Part shown: one piece after another, positions 8,306-16,740 of the stretch
How the letters are laid out: every line of letters starts with the position of its first letter
Position numbering within the stretch: position 1 is the stretch's first letter
From: Bacteroidota bacterium
GTDB taxonomy: Bacteria; Bacteroidota; Bacteroidia; Cytophagales; Cyclobacteriaceae
Length of the DNA stretch: 48,682 nt
Assembly (NCBI GenBank): GCA_024280115.1
Contig: JAJRQT010000005.1
Coordinates: forward strand, 1 to 48,682
Direction: 5' to 3'
Notes under the pieces: generated by a model
Databases searched by the model: none
Told to the model about the DNA's origin: nothing
What the model saw: only the letters and a program-made list of their open reading frames with translations
Made by a program: the position numbers and the translations under genes

Positions 8306-8349
8306 GATAAAAAAAACTCAGCATCTTTCAAGAATTATGGATGCTGAGT
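8306..8349 (-). terminator. Rho-independent terminator of aqpZ
   Basis: On the minus strand ACTCAGCATC (8349-8340) pairs with GATGCTGAGT (8325-8316) in a perfect 10-base stem with a 14-base loop. It is followed directly by TTTTTT. It lies 53 bases after the aqpZ stop codon. Confidence 0.8.
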
Positions 8350-8401
8350 GATTGGTTTTATAGGTAAAGCATATGTTATTTTATTGGTTTAAATAGCCAA
8401 T

Positions 8402-9097
8402 TTATTCAGCCTTGTCGAAAAACATCTTGTATATCAATCCAGCTAAAATTGCTCCAACGATCGGTGCAACCCAGAATAGCCATAATTGCCCTATTGCCCA
8501 GTCACCTACAAATAATGCCTGACTTGTACTGCGCGCTGGATTTACTGAGGTATTCGTCACAGGGATACTGATAAGGTGTATTAACGTTAATCCCAATCCG
8601 ATTGCAATTCCGGCGAATCCTGCGGGAGCCCTTTTGTCTGTAGCCCCTAATATGATCATTAAAAACATCATGGTCATCACTACTTCTGTTACCAATGCAG
8701 AGGTAAGTCCATATCCTCCGGGAGAATGGGCTCCATATCCGTTGGCTGCAAATCCCCCCAATTCAAATCCTGGTTTCCCACTGGCGATTATGTATAAAAC
8801 TCCTGCTCCGGCAATTCCACCCAGTACCTGTGAAATGATATAAGGGAGTAATTCTTTGCTTTCAAATCTGCCTCCCATCCATAATCCTACAGAAACTGCT
8901 GGATTAAAATGAGCTCCGGAAATATGTCCCAGTCCATAGACTAATGTCATTACTGTGAGCCCAAAGGCAAGTGAAACGCCTAAAAATCCAATACCTAATT
9001 CGGGAAAGCCTGCTGCAAGAACAGCGCTTCCGCATCCTCCAAGGACGAGCCAAAAAGTACCAATAAATTCTGCTGCTAATTTTTGTGATAGTTTCAT
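8402..9097 (-). CDS. aqpZ: Aquaporin Z
   Basis: AqpZ is an inner-membrane water channel of the MIP family. The 231 residues include six membrane helices and both NPA half-helix motifs, at 65-67 (AHFNPAVS) and 186-188 (SVNPARS). The selectivity filter residues typical of AqpZ are visible as His174, Thr183 and Arg189, together with an N-terminal Phe in FWLVLGG. His and Arg with a narrow filter indicate water and not glycerol specificity. The gene is monocistronic with its own terminator. It is divergent from the DUF481 outer-membrane protein gene, with 170 bases of AT-rich DNA between them. Confidence 0.96.
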   Translation of the reverse strand: MKLSQKLAAEFIGTFWLVLGGCGSAVLAAGFPELGIGFLGVSLAFGLTVMTLVYGLGHISGAHFNPAVSVGLWMGGRFESKELLPYIISQVLGGIAGAGVLYIIASGKPGFELGGFAANGYGAHSPGGYGLTSALVTEVVMTMMFLMIILGATDKRAPAGFAGIAIGLGLTLIHLISIPVTNTSVNPARSTSQALFVGDWAIGQLWLFWVAPIVGAILAGLIYKMFFDKAE

Positions 9098-9267
9098 GTT
9101 GTGTGGGTTAGATTAATTTTACTTTGAAATTATTAATAAATTGAAGAGTCAATCTATGTTTTTTTTAATGTTAATTTATAAAGAAAAGTAATAATTATTT
9201 AAACAAAAAATTTTAAATAGCAGTTTATTTTAAAAATTAAGTTTTAGCCTAATTAAAGTCACAAAAA

Positions 9268-10290
9268 ATGAGAACCCTTACTATTTTTACTCTACTAATT
9301 TTCTTTATTATTTCACAAAATATCTTTGCCCAAACTGATTCATTAATTTTCAAGACCGGAACCTATATGATAGGTGAAGTAAAATCTATGGACCGCAATG
9401 TACTCATGGTTGAAACAGATTATAGTGATAAAGATTTTGCTGTTGAATGGGACGGCATCAGTGAGATTTACACAAGCACGTATTTTTTAATAACACTTAC
9501 TGATGGAGAGAGGTACAACGGTACTCTAAAGTCAACTGAGCCTGGAAAAATTACCATTATCACCAATGATGGACAAGAGGTAGAGACAGCTCATAATGAT
9601 ATTGTTTTTCTGGATGATAAGGATCAGGGATTCTGGAGCCAGCTTTACTTTTCCTTAGATATTGGCCTCGACCTGACCAAAGCCAATAATCTCACTCAAT
9701 TTTCTACAAGGAGTACATTGGGCTACATAGCGGAACGCTGGAGCTTAGATGGTTATTTTAATACGCTGACTTCTACGCAGGACGAAGTTGATGATATTAA
9801 AAGGACAGATGGAGGCGTTGGTTATAAATTTTTCTTGCCAAGAGATTGGTATCCGCTGGTATCTTTTGACTTTCTGTCAAACACCGAGCAAAAACTTGAT
9901 TTACGAACCACATGGAAACTGGGTATGGGAAAATATGTATTGCATACCAACACTGCTTACTGGGGATTTTCTTTGGGTGCCAACAACAACAATGAGCAAT
10001 TTACCGATCAAACAAATGACCGGAATAGCTGGGAAGGTTTTATCGGAACAGAATTAAATTTATTCAATATTGGGGATTTGAATCTTTTAACAAAATTAAT
10101 GGTCTATCCGAGTTTCACTGAATCAGGAAGGGTGCGGTCTGACTTTAACATTGATTTGAAATATGAATTTCCTTTCGATGATGATTTTTATATCAAGGTC
10201 GGTACAACCCTCAACTATGATAACAAACCAGTTGAGAATGCCTCTGAGCTTGATTATGTATTTCATACCGGTGTTGGCTGGCAATGGTAG
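9268..10290 (+). CDS. DUF481 (YdiY-like) outer-membrane protein
   Basis: This 340-residue secreted protein has signal peptide MRTLTIFTLLIFFIISQNIFAQ. Residues 25-120 form a soluble N-terminal part with two SH3-like repeats (FKTGTYMIGEVKSMDRN and LTDGERYNGTLKSTEPG). Residues 125-340 are the DUF481 beta-barrel, rich in alternating strands (FSLDIGLDLTKANN, RSTLGYIAERWSLDGYF) and closing with GVGWQW, an aromatic C terminus typical of outer-membrane barrels. DUF481 proteins such as E. coli YdiY are salt- or acid-responsive, but no precise role is known. It is followed 39 bases later by a lipoprotein gene on the same strand, so the two may be co-transcribed. Confidence 0.85.
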   Translation: MRTLTIFTLLIFFIISQNIFAQTDSLIFKTGTYMIGEVKSMDRNVLMVETDYSDKDFAVEWDGISEIYTSTYFLITLTDGERYNGTLKSTEPGKITIITNDGQEVETAHNDIVFLDDKDQGFWSQLYFSLDIGLDLTKANNLTQFSTRSTLGYIAERWSLDGYFNTLTSTQDEVDDIKRTDGGVGYKFFLPRDWYPLVSFDFLSNTEQKLDLRTTWKLGMGKYVLHTNTAYWGFSLGANNNNEQFTDQTNDRNSWEGFIGTELNLFNIGDLNLLTKLMVYPSFTESGRVRSDFNIDLKYEFPFDDDFYIKVGTTLNYDNKPVENASELDYVFHTGVGWQW

Positions 10291-10329
10291 TTTCCAAATA
10301 ATTTCAAAGTAATCAAACAGTTGATTTTC

Positions 10330-11181
10330 ATGTCTTTCTACAAATTAGCAATGCTCACCACTTTTATCCTTTTGGTAGCAGGTTGTTACAATGGTCATAG
10401 AAAAGGGCATAGTGAATCTGTCAATCTTTCATTGGTTAATTCTGAATACAAGCTAAAAAATGTAAATAAGACTGAAGACAGTGGAGATGATTTTCAACTG
10501 AAACTCTGGCAAAAGGGAATTGACTTTTACGCAAGAGGCAATGAACCTTTCTGGGCCCTGGATATGGATTTTGAAAACGGTTTTTATTTCAAAACGCTCA
10601 ATGGGATTGATGTCAATACTCCACCTGTAGAGGGAATATATGCGGCGGATGCCAATGCCCTTCGATTCTATATTCAAACAGACTCAGTAACTCTCATTAT
10701 TACCATATTAGAAGAAAAGTGTAATGATACGATGTCTGATGAGGTTTTTCCCAATAAGGTGAAAATTGAGGTCAAAAGATCAATAGACAAAGAATTTCAA
10801 ATTTATAAAGGTTGCGGAAGATATGTGGCTGACTATGGCCTCCATGATATTTGGGTGCTTACCCACCTGAATGGGAAAGATCTGCAAACTAGTAATTCTA
10901 AGGAAAAGAGGTTGCCGGTGTTTGAGTTTTATGCAAGTGATGGAAGCGTACAGGGTAATAGCGGTTGCAATAATTTTCACGGCACTTATTATATCTCCGG
11001 ATTCGAAGAAATCCAATTTGAAGAGGTGTCAATGACCAAGAAGATTTGTAAGAATACAGAAATTGAAAACTTATTGAGAAAATCTGTGTTTGGTAGAAGA
11101 ATGAAATACCAAAGAGAAGATCTTAAGCTGTCATTGAGCGGTTATGATGGCTCGAAATTTATATTTAAAAAAATTGATTAA
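10330..11181 (+). CDS. Lipoprotein with COG3650-like and META domains
   Basis: The protein is a 283-residue lipoprotein with lipobox LVAGC (Cys19). Residues about 50-160 contain the COG3650 signature FYARGNEPFWALDMD and a paired-cysteine segment. Residues about 165-283 are a META/HslJ domain, with IWVLTHLNGKDL, FEFYASDGSVQGNSGCNNFHG, SMTKKIC and a C-terminal FKKID strand. META-domain proteins are envelope proteins linked to heat-shock or novobiocin-resistance phenotypes in E. coli (HslJ), with no known enzymatic activity. The ATG at 10330 was preferred to a TTG at 10321. The sulfatase gene starts 20 bases after the stop, so the DUF481, META, sulfatase and HAD genes may form one transcription unit. 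Confidence 0.85.
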   Translation: MSFYKLAMLTTFILLVAGCYNGHRKGHSESVNLSLVNSEYKLKNVNKTEDSGDDFQLKLWQKGIDFYARGNEPFWALDMDFENGFYFKTLNGIDVNTPPVEGIYAADANALRFYIQTDSVTLIITILEEKCNDTMSDEVFPNKVKIEVKRSIDKEFQIYKGCGRYVADYGLHDIWVLTHLNGKDLQTSNSKEKRLPVFEFYASDGSVQGNSGCNNFHGTYYISGFEEIQFEEVSMTKKICKNTEIENLLRKSVFGRRMKYQREDLKLSLSGYDGSKFIFKKID

Positions 11182-11201
11182 TTGACTTAAACATTCTACA
11201 C

Positions 11202-12764
11202 ATGAAAACAAAACTCAAGAACATGTTTACAGTACTCTTCGTCCTTGTATGGATGAGCAGTTACGCGCAAACGAAAAAGCCTGCCTCGGCAGACAAGCCC
11301 AATATCCTGGTGATATGGGGAGATGACATCGGGCAATCAAACATTAGTGCCTACACCATGGGTTTGGTAGGCTACCAAACTCCAAACATTGACCGCCTTG
11401 CCGATGAAGGGATGATCTTTACCGATTATTATTCGGAGCAAAGCTGCACTGCCGGAAGATCGTCGTTTATTTTAGGACAAAGTGTTTTACGTACCGGATT
11501 AAGTAAAGTGGGTATGCCTGGGGCTAAAGAGGGGATTTCTTCAGAAGATCCTACAATTGCAGAATTATTAAAACCTTTAGGTTACAGAACCGGGCAATTT
11601 GGTAAAAATCACCTGGGAGATAGAGATGAACATCTACCTACCAATCATGGTTTTGATGAATTCTTCGGAAACCTTTATCACTTAAATGCGGAAGAAGAAC
11701 CAGAATTACCAGATTATCCGGATCCAAAGGAATATCCAGATTTTGCAAAGAATTATGGCCCTCGTGGTGTAATACACTCCTATGCTGATGGTAAAATTGA
11801 AGATACAGGACCATTGACAAAAAAGAGAATGGAAAGTGTTGATGATGAAACCATAGCTGCGGCTAAAAAATTTATACGGGAGGCAGTGAAGTCAAAGGAA
11901 CCATTTTTTGTTTGGTGGAACGGGACAAGAATGCACTTCCGTACCCATGTAAAAGATGAACTCAGAGGTATATCCGGCCAAAATGAATATGCTGATGGCA
12001 TGATTGAACATGATATGCACGTAGGTCAGTTACTCGATTTATTAGATGAGTTAGGCGTTGCAGATAATACTATTGTACAATATGGAACTGATAATGGCCC
12101 TCATAAAAACACCTGGCCAGATGCCGGTGTTAATCCTTTTCGAGGGGAAAAAAATACCAACTGGGAAGGTGGTTGGAGAACTCCATCGATGATTCGCTGG
12201 CCAAATCATATCAAAGCAGGTTCGGTTTCAAATGAAATTATTTCAGGCATGGATTGGATGCCTACCTTCCTAGCAGCGGCAGGGAATGAAAATGTAAAAG
12301 ATGAATTGTTAAAAGGGAAAACTATTGATGGTAAATCTTTTAAGGTTCATTTGGATGGATACAACATGTTACCTCATCTTACGGGAAAGGAGAAAAAAGG
12401 AGCCCGTATAGAACTATTTTATTTTTCTGATGATGGTGATTTAATGGCAATACGCTATAATGACTGGAAGCTCGTTTTTATGGAACAAAGATCTCCGGGG
12501 ACGCTGCAAACTTGGGCAGAACCCTTTACTGCATTACGACTGCCAATGATATACAATTTGAGAAGAGACCCTTATGAATTTGCTACAATTACGTCTAACA
12601 CCTATTACGATTGGTTATTAGATCATGCATTTCTTTTAGTGCCCGCTCAAGATATTGTCGGTAAATTTTTAATGACTTTTAAAGAGTATCCACCAAGAAT
12701 GAAAGCTGCCAGCTTTAATCTGGATCAGGTAATGGAAAAACTGACTACTCCGGGAAGTAACTAA
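11202..12764 (+). CDS. Arylsulfatase, CTAGR type
   Basis: This is a 520-residue secreted sulfatase with signal peptide MKTKLKNMFTVLFVLVWMSSYAQ. It keeps the metal pair GDDIGQSN (Asp41, Asp42) and the later TDNGPHKNTWPDAG block. The active-site signature reads SCTAGRSS with Cys82. It is of the CxAxR form and not CxPSR, a known subgroup of arylsulfatases still thought to be matured to formylglycine. PNILVIWG and the NIDRLADEGMIFTDYY segment are classic sulfatase sequence. The gene is followed by a strong terminator and then a HAD-type lipoprotein. The substrate is not predictable, and no maturase gene lies in the window. Confidence 0.92.
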   Translation: MKTKLKNMFTVLFVLVWMSSYAQTKKPASADKPNILVIWGDDIGQSNISAYTMGLVGYQTPNIDRLADEGMIFTDYYSEQSCTAGRSSFILGQSVLRTGLSKVGMPGAKEGISSEDPTIAELLKPLGYRTGQFGKNHLGDRDEHLPTNHGFDEFFGNLYHLNAEEEPELPDYPDPKEYPDFAKNYGPRGVIHSYADGKIEDTGPLTKKRMESVDDETIAAAKKFIREAVKSKEPFFVWWNGTRMHFRTHVKDELRGISGQNEYADGMIEHDMHVGQLLDLLDELGVADNTIVQYGTDNGPHKNTWPDAGVNPFRGEKNTNWEGGWRTPSMIRWPNHIKAGSVSNEIISGMDWMPTFLAAAGNENVKDELLKGKTIDGKSFKVHLDGYNMLPHLTGKEKKGARIELFYFSDDGDLMAIRYNDWKLVFMEQRSPGTLQTWAEPFTALRLPMIYNLRRDPYEFATITSNTYYDWLLDHAFLLVPAQDIVGKFLMTFKEYPPRMKAASFNLDQVMEKLTTPGSN

Positions 12765-12772
12765 AATAAAGC

Positions 12773-12799
12773 AAAGGCCGGAAAACTCCGGCCTTTTTT
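12773..12799 (+). terminator. Rho-independent terminator after sulfatase
   Basis: AAAGGCCGGA-AAAC-TCCGGCCTTT is a perfect 10-base GC-rich stem with a 4-base loop that runs into six T residues. It begins 8 bases after the sulfatase stop codon and ends 11 bases before the next start codon, so the HAD gene is either attenuated by it or has a promoter that overlaps it. Confidence 0.9.
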
Positions 12800-12810
12800 A
12801 AACTACAATT

Positions 12811-13848
12811 ATGAGAAAAGAAATCTTCAAATCATTTGGAATTGTGGTTCTGTTAAGTGCCTTTATTTCTTGTACTGGAAATAAAACGGATACTGAAAAT
12901 AATAAAGCTGGTGAAATAGAAGTAATCGCCCCTTTACCTTCATGGAATGAAGGAGCAATAAAAGCAGCAATCATAGATTATGTGGGCGATGTAACCAATC
13001 CTGAAAGCAAGAATTTTATAGCTGTTCCAGATCGTATTGCCACATTCGATAACGATGGCAACCTATGGTCTGAACAACCAGCGTATTTTCAATTGTTTTT
13101 TGCGATTGATAGAATAAAGGTATTGGCTGCAGAGCATCCTGAATGGAAGACACAAGAACCATATCAGGCTGTTTTAGATGGCGACATGAAAGAACTCAAC
13201 AAATATGGAGAACATGGGCTTATACAAATTGTAATGGCAACTCATGCAAACAATACAACAGATGAGTTTGAATCGATTGTAAAGGAGTGGCTTGCAACAG
13301 CAAAGCATCCAAGGTTTATAAGACCTTATACTGATTTGGTTTATCAACCAATGCTGGAACTGATCAAATATTTACAAAAAAATGATTTTAAAACCTTTAT
13401 TGTCTCAGGAGGTGGAATAGAATTTATGCGCCCCTGGGTAGAAGAGTCTTACGGAATTCCAAAGGATCAGGTGGTAGGTAGCAGTATTAAAAGTGAATAT
13501 GAATACAATGATGGAAGTCCTGTTATAAGGAGATTGCCGGAATTAGATTTTATTGACGATAAAGAAGGCAAACCCGAAGGAATACAAAAATTTATTGGAC
13601 GCAAACCAGTATTTGCCTCTGGAAATTCCGATGGAGATTTGCAAATGATGCGGTGGACAGCTTCTAATAAACTCAAAAGTTTTATGCTCTATGTGCATCA
13701 TACCGATTCTATTCGGGAATGGGCCTATGATAGAGATTCTCACATTGGCCGTCTGGACAAAGGCCTGGACGAAGCGATTGAAAAAGGATGGACAGTTATT
13801 GATATGGAAAAAGATTGGAAAGTGGTTTATCCTTTTGAGTTAGAATAA
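12811..13848 (+). CDS. HAD-superfamily hydrolase, lipoprotein
   Basis: This is a 345-residue predicted lipoprotein (AFISC, Cys21) of the haloacid dehalogenase superfamily. Motif I is ATFDNDGNLW with nucleophile Asp80 and acid/base Asp82. Motif II is the Ser in TFIVSGGG. Lys in PEGIQKFIGRKP and the acidic ASGNSDGDLQMM form motifs III and IV. The form is that of a phosphoserine-phosphatase-like phosphohydrolase acting in the periplasm. HAD lipoproteins of this kind are often beside sulfatase genes, as here. Its natural substrate is unknown. It sits just after a terminator, so it may be read only by partial read-through or from its own promoter. Confidence 0.85.
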   Translation: MRKEIFKSFGIVVLLSAFISCTGNKTDTENNKAGEIEVIAPLPSWNEGAIKAAIIDYVGDVTNPESKNFIAVPDRIATFDNDGNLWSEQPAYFQLFFAIDRIKVLAAEHPEWKTQEPYQAVLDGDMKELNKYGEHGLIQIVMATHANNTTDEFESIVKEWLATAKHPRFIRPYTDLVYQPMLELIKYLQKNDFKTFIVSGGGIEFMRPWVEESYGIPKDQVVGSSIKSEYEYNDGSPVIRRLPELDFIDDKEGKPEGIQKFIGRKPVFASGNSDGDLQMMRWTASNKLKSFMLYVHHTDSIREWAYDRDSHIGRLDKGLDEAIEKGWTVIDMEKDWKVVYPFELE

Positions 13849-14343
13849 GAGGTTCTATTGTTTTTTACAAAACTTCCGAACTTATGGAGAGTATTTGTAT
13901 TACATTGATTTTATGTAGGTTATGTCTTAACCTTTTATGTAAACTTTGTATAAAATCTCTTTTATACTTTTAGGTAAAATTATAAACCATAAAGGATTAC
14001 AAGGAAATAAAAGAGGTACATAGAGCCAAGTTAAAGCAAAATGGAAAATACAAACATCATGTTTTCAAATTCTTAAGATTGTGCAAATTTCCGTCAAGAT
14101 TTAGAAATGAGATATTTACAATTTACTGCGAATTTTTAGTTAATTAAGCTGAATAGTGATTTGGTGTAAGCACGGAGCCGAAAGTGTTTTGAATTAAGAT
14201 AAATAGTTAATTTTATTCCTTTTCTTTTAGGATTCTCAAAAAAACTTCGGTCTTCTGACTCCCGAATTCAATCTTTTTCAAATAATTTCCATTAGAATCG
14301 AAACAAAACCATAGTCGATATCATTTAAACAGATCATAAAATT
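13849..14343. other. Intergenic region before the Bat operon
   Basis: No gene is evident in these 495 AT-rich bases. They carry one copy of the dispersed repeat (14229-14297) and must also contain the promoter of the moxR-bat operon. I found no exact -7 box close to the moxR start. Confidence 0.6.
14229..14297 (-). repeat. Dispersed intergenic repeat, copy 2
   Basis: Read on the minus strand, this matches 1896-1965, including an identical 17-base core. It lies 47 bases before moxR, within the presumed operon leader. Confidence 0.75.
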
Positions 14344-15312
14344 ATGACATCATTTGAAGCTATTACTAATTTAAAATCACAAATGTCCAAATCAATAATT
14401 GGACAGGAAAAATTAATTGATCGGATCATTTTAGTGCTACTTGCCAATGGAAATATGTTGCTGGAAGGATTGCCGGGTTTGGCAAAAACCAGGGCGATTA
14501 AAGCATTGTCACAAAATCTTGATTGCGGGCTGAGCAGGATCCAGTTCACGCCTGATTTGTTACCTTCTGATATAACAGGGACGGAGATATACATTCCGGA
14601 TGAAAAGGAAAAATTTGTTTTTCAAAAAGGTCCGATCTTTAGTAATTTGATTCTTGCAGATGAAATTAATCGCGCTCCCGCAAAAGTACAGTCCGCATTG
14701 CTGGAAGCCATGGAAGAGCGTCAGGTTACCGTTGCCGGGAAGACCTATAAAATGGAAGATCTTTTTATGGTTATGGCTACGCAAAATCCTATCGAACAAG
14801 AAGGGACCTATCCGCTGCCGGAAGCCCAAATGGACAGATTTTTAGTACATACTATCATAGATTATCCAGATGATAATTCCGAATTGGAAATCATGCGACT
14901 AAATAAAAAGGAAGCTTCGCAAAGCAAATCAGCAGTAAAAGCAAATGATATTTCGCAGCAGTCCATTTTTGATGCGCGCAATGAAATTGCCAAGGTAAAA
15001 ATTACCGAAGAATTGGAAAAGTATATTGTGAGCTTGATCTCTGCTACCAGATATCCTGAAAAATTTGATTCCGAACTGGCAGATTTGATAGAATTCGGTG
15101 CGAGCCCGAGAGGCACCATTGCATTAGATCGATGCAGCAGGGTAAATGCCTGGATGCAGAACAGAGATTTCGTAACTCCTGATGATATACACCATGTAAT
15201 TAAAGATGTTTTACGCCATAGGATTTCATTGAGTTATAAAGGAAGAGCCGAAGGGGTTTCAACAGATCAGATCATTGATAAATTAATTGAAGTTGTAGCG
15301 GTTGTGGCTTGA
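14344..15312 (+). CDS. MoxR-family AAA+ ATPase
   Basis: MoxR ATPases are cytoplasmic chaperone-like AAA+ proteins that act with von Willebrand factor A (VWA) proteins, usually in metal or cofactor insertion or in envelope stress. The 322 residues contain Walker A GLPGLAKT (42-49), Walker B LILADE (Asp106, Glu107), a sensor region with MATQNPIEQEGTYPLPEAQ, and the C-terminal lid helices (YPEKFDSELADLIEFGASPRG). The gene leads the Bat (Bacteroides aerotolerance) operon. DUF58 follows after 19 bases, and the later genes overlap or nearly touch. The ATG at 14344 is the natural start. Confidence 0.94.
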   Translation: MTSFEAITNLKSQMSKSIIGQEKLIDRIILVLLANGNMLLEGLPGLAKTRAIKALSQNLDCGLSRIQFTPDLLPSDITGTEIYIPDEKEKFVFQKGPIFSNLILADEINRAPAKVQSALLEAMEERQVTVAGKTYKMEDLFMVMATQNPIEQEGTYPLPEAQMDRFLVHTIIDYPDDNSELEIMRLNKKEASQSKSAVKANDISQQSIFDARNEIAKVKITEELEKYIVSLISATRYPEKFDSELADLIEFGASPRGTIALDRCSRVNAWMQNRDFVTPDDIHHVIKDVLRHRISLSYKGRAEGVSTDQIIDKLIEVVAVVA

Positions 15313-15331
15313 TTATCTACGATTTTACAAA

Positions 15332-16258
15332 ATGGAAAACTCCAACCCCAACATATTCCTCACCCTAGAAAACCTTTTGAAATTTGAGTGGCTAAGTTCT
15401 GTTTTGAATTTGAAAGCTGGAAAACAAAAATCCAATAGCGTGTTGGCAGGAAAATATGCATCGCGCTTACGCGGCAGAGGGCTGGATTTTGAAGAAGCCA
15501 GACCCTACGTTATCGGGGATGATATTCGAAATATAGATTGGAATGTCACTGCAAAAACCGGTAAAACACATACCAAAGTTTTTACGGAAGAAAAGGAAAA
15601 ACCCGCCTTTATTTTTATTGACCAATCTCCTTCGATGGGTTTTGGCTCACAAAATAAAACCAAGGCGGTTGTGGCTGGAGAATTGGCGTCTTTGATCGCA
15701 CATAAAATTAAAAAAAGTGGTGATAGAATAGGAGGGATGGTCTTTTCCGGAGACAGTTACGATCTGATCACACCGAAACGAGACCGAAGGAATATTATTT
15801 ATTTTCTGCAAAAAATTATTGAAGCGAACCAAAAAATTTACGAAACCAAGGCATTTGATTTTGAAAGCTCACTGGTCGAAATGATCGGTAAATTACATAA
15901 TGTTATCACCCACGATTACCTGGTGTTTGTGATCAGTGATTTTTACAGGTACAGCGATTCTGTAATTCAATATTTAAGCCAGTTATCTATTCACAATGAT
16001 TTGATTCTGATAAAAGTATTTGACAGGATGGAGGAAGTTATTCCATCAGAAAAATTTGTTGTTTCCAATAAAAAATTCCAAATAAATTTAGATGGAAAGA
16101 GCGAAAATTTGAGAGACGATCTAAACTCAGATTTTGATAATAATTATGAAAGCTTCAAGTCAGCATTAGAAAAATATGAAATAACGATATTTAAAGTAAA
16201 TACTTCAGATCCTGTGGAAGATCAACTGATAGAAGTATTTAGTCATTATAAGCAGTGA
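15332..16258 (+). CDS. DUF58 domain protein of the Bat operon
   Basis: This 308-residue cytoplasmic protein carries the DUF58 signature RGRGLDFEEARPYVIGDDIR followed by NIDWNVTAKTGKTHTKVF. The C-terminal half has a degenerate VWA fold with FIDQSPSM in place of a full MIDAS. DUF58 proteins are the constant second gene of MoxR/Bat operons and are thought to bridge MoxR and the membrane VWA proteins. The ATG at 15332 was chosen over a TTG at 15302, which would overlap moxR. The stop TGA at 16256-16258 overlaps a possible GTG start of the next gene. Confidence 0.92.
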   Translation: MENSNPNIFLTLENLLKFEWLSSVLNLKAGKQKSNSVLAGKYASRLRGRGLDFEEARPYVIGDDIRNIDWNVTAKTGKTHTKVFTEEKEKPAFIFIDQSPSMGFGSQNKTKAVVAGELASLIAHKIKKSGDRIGGMVFSGDSYDLITPKRDRRNIIYFLQKIIEANQKIYETKAFDFESSLVEMIGKLHNVITHDYLVFVISDFYRYSDSVIQYLSQLSIHNDLILIKVFDRMEEVIPSEKFVVSNKKFQINLDGKSENLRDDLNSDFDNNYESFKSALEKYEITIFKVNTSDPVEDQLIEVFSHYKQ

Positions 16259-16266
16259 TAAGGGAA

Positions 16267-16740
16267 ATGGAGCAAGGCGAAAACATACGATTGAAACCAA
16301 TTATAGAGGCCGATCCGGTACTATTTACAATGGATACAATCGGCTGGAAAATAGTGTTTTTAATTTTGCTTGGGGCATTGGCATATTTGGTTTATAGATA
16401 TTATCAGCATTATAGAAACGGTAAATACCGTAGAGAGGCCATTTCAAAAATAGCTGATATCGGTCGAAACAATGCTAATTCCGTATCTTCCACGATTACC
16501 CAAATCATGTTTCATCTAAAACAAACAGCATTAAAAACTTACGATAGAAAAACGGTGGCATCTTTAGAAGGGAAACGATGGCTTCAATTTTTAGATGAAA
16601 AGGTAAAAGGTTCATATTTTTTAAATGTCCATGAAGTTATTGTCAATGCTATTTACAAAGATGAATATGATAAAAATGGTGATTTTAACAAGAGCGATTT
16701 TGTGAAAATGAGTATAAAATGGATTAAGGATCATGCCTGA
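16267..16740 (+). CDS. DUF4381-like single-pass membrane protein
   Basis: This is a 157-residue protein with one membrane helix (about residues 27-43, VFLILLGALAYLVYRYY) and a basic, helical cytoplasmic tail. Its position between the DUF58 and BatA genes, its size and its GW-then-helix opening fit the DUF4381 family, a conserved but uncharacterised member of Bat operons. The start could be GTG at 16255, overlapping the DUF58 stop as GTGA, or ATG at 16267. The ATG gives MEQGENIRLKPIIE, which fits the proline-containing pre-helix segment of the family, and I prefer it slightly. The 3' end overlaps batA by 8 bases. Confidence 0.75.
   Translation: MEQGENIRLKPIIEADPVLFTMDTIGWKIVFLILLGALAYLVYRYYQHYRNGKYRREAISKIADIGRNNANSVSSTITQIMFHLKQTALKTYDRKTVASLEGKRWLQFLDEKVKGSYFLNVHEVIVNAIYKDEYDKNGDFNKSDFVKMSIKWIKDHA

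Noticed and set aside
13915..13935. GGTTA-TGTCT-TAACC hairpin before the Bat operon
   Set aside because: A 5-base stem is too short to support a regulatory or terminator call.
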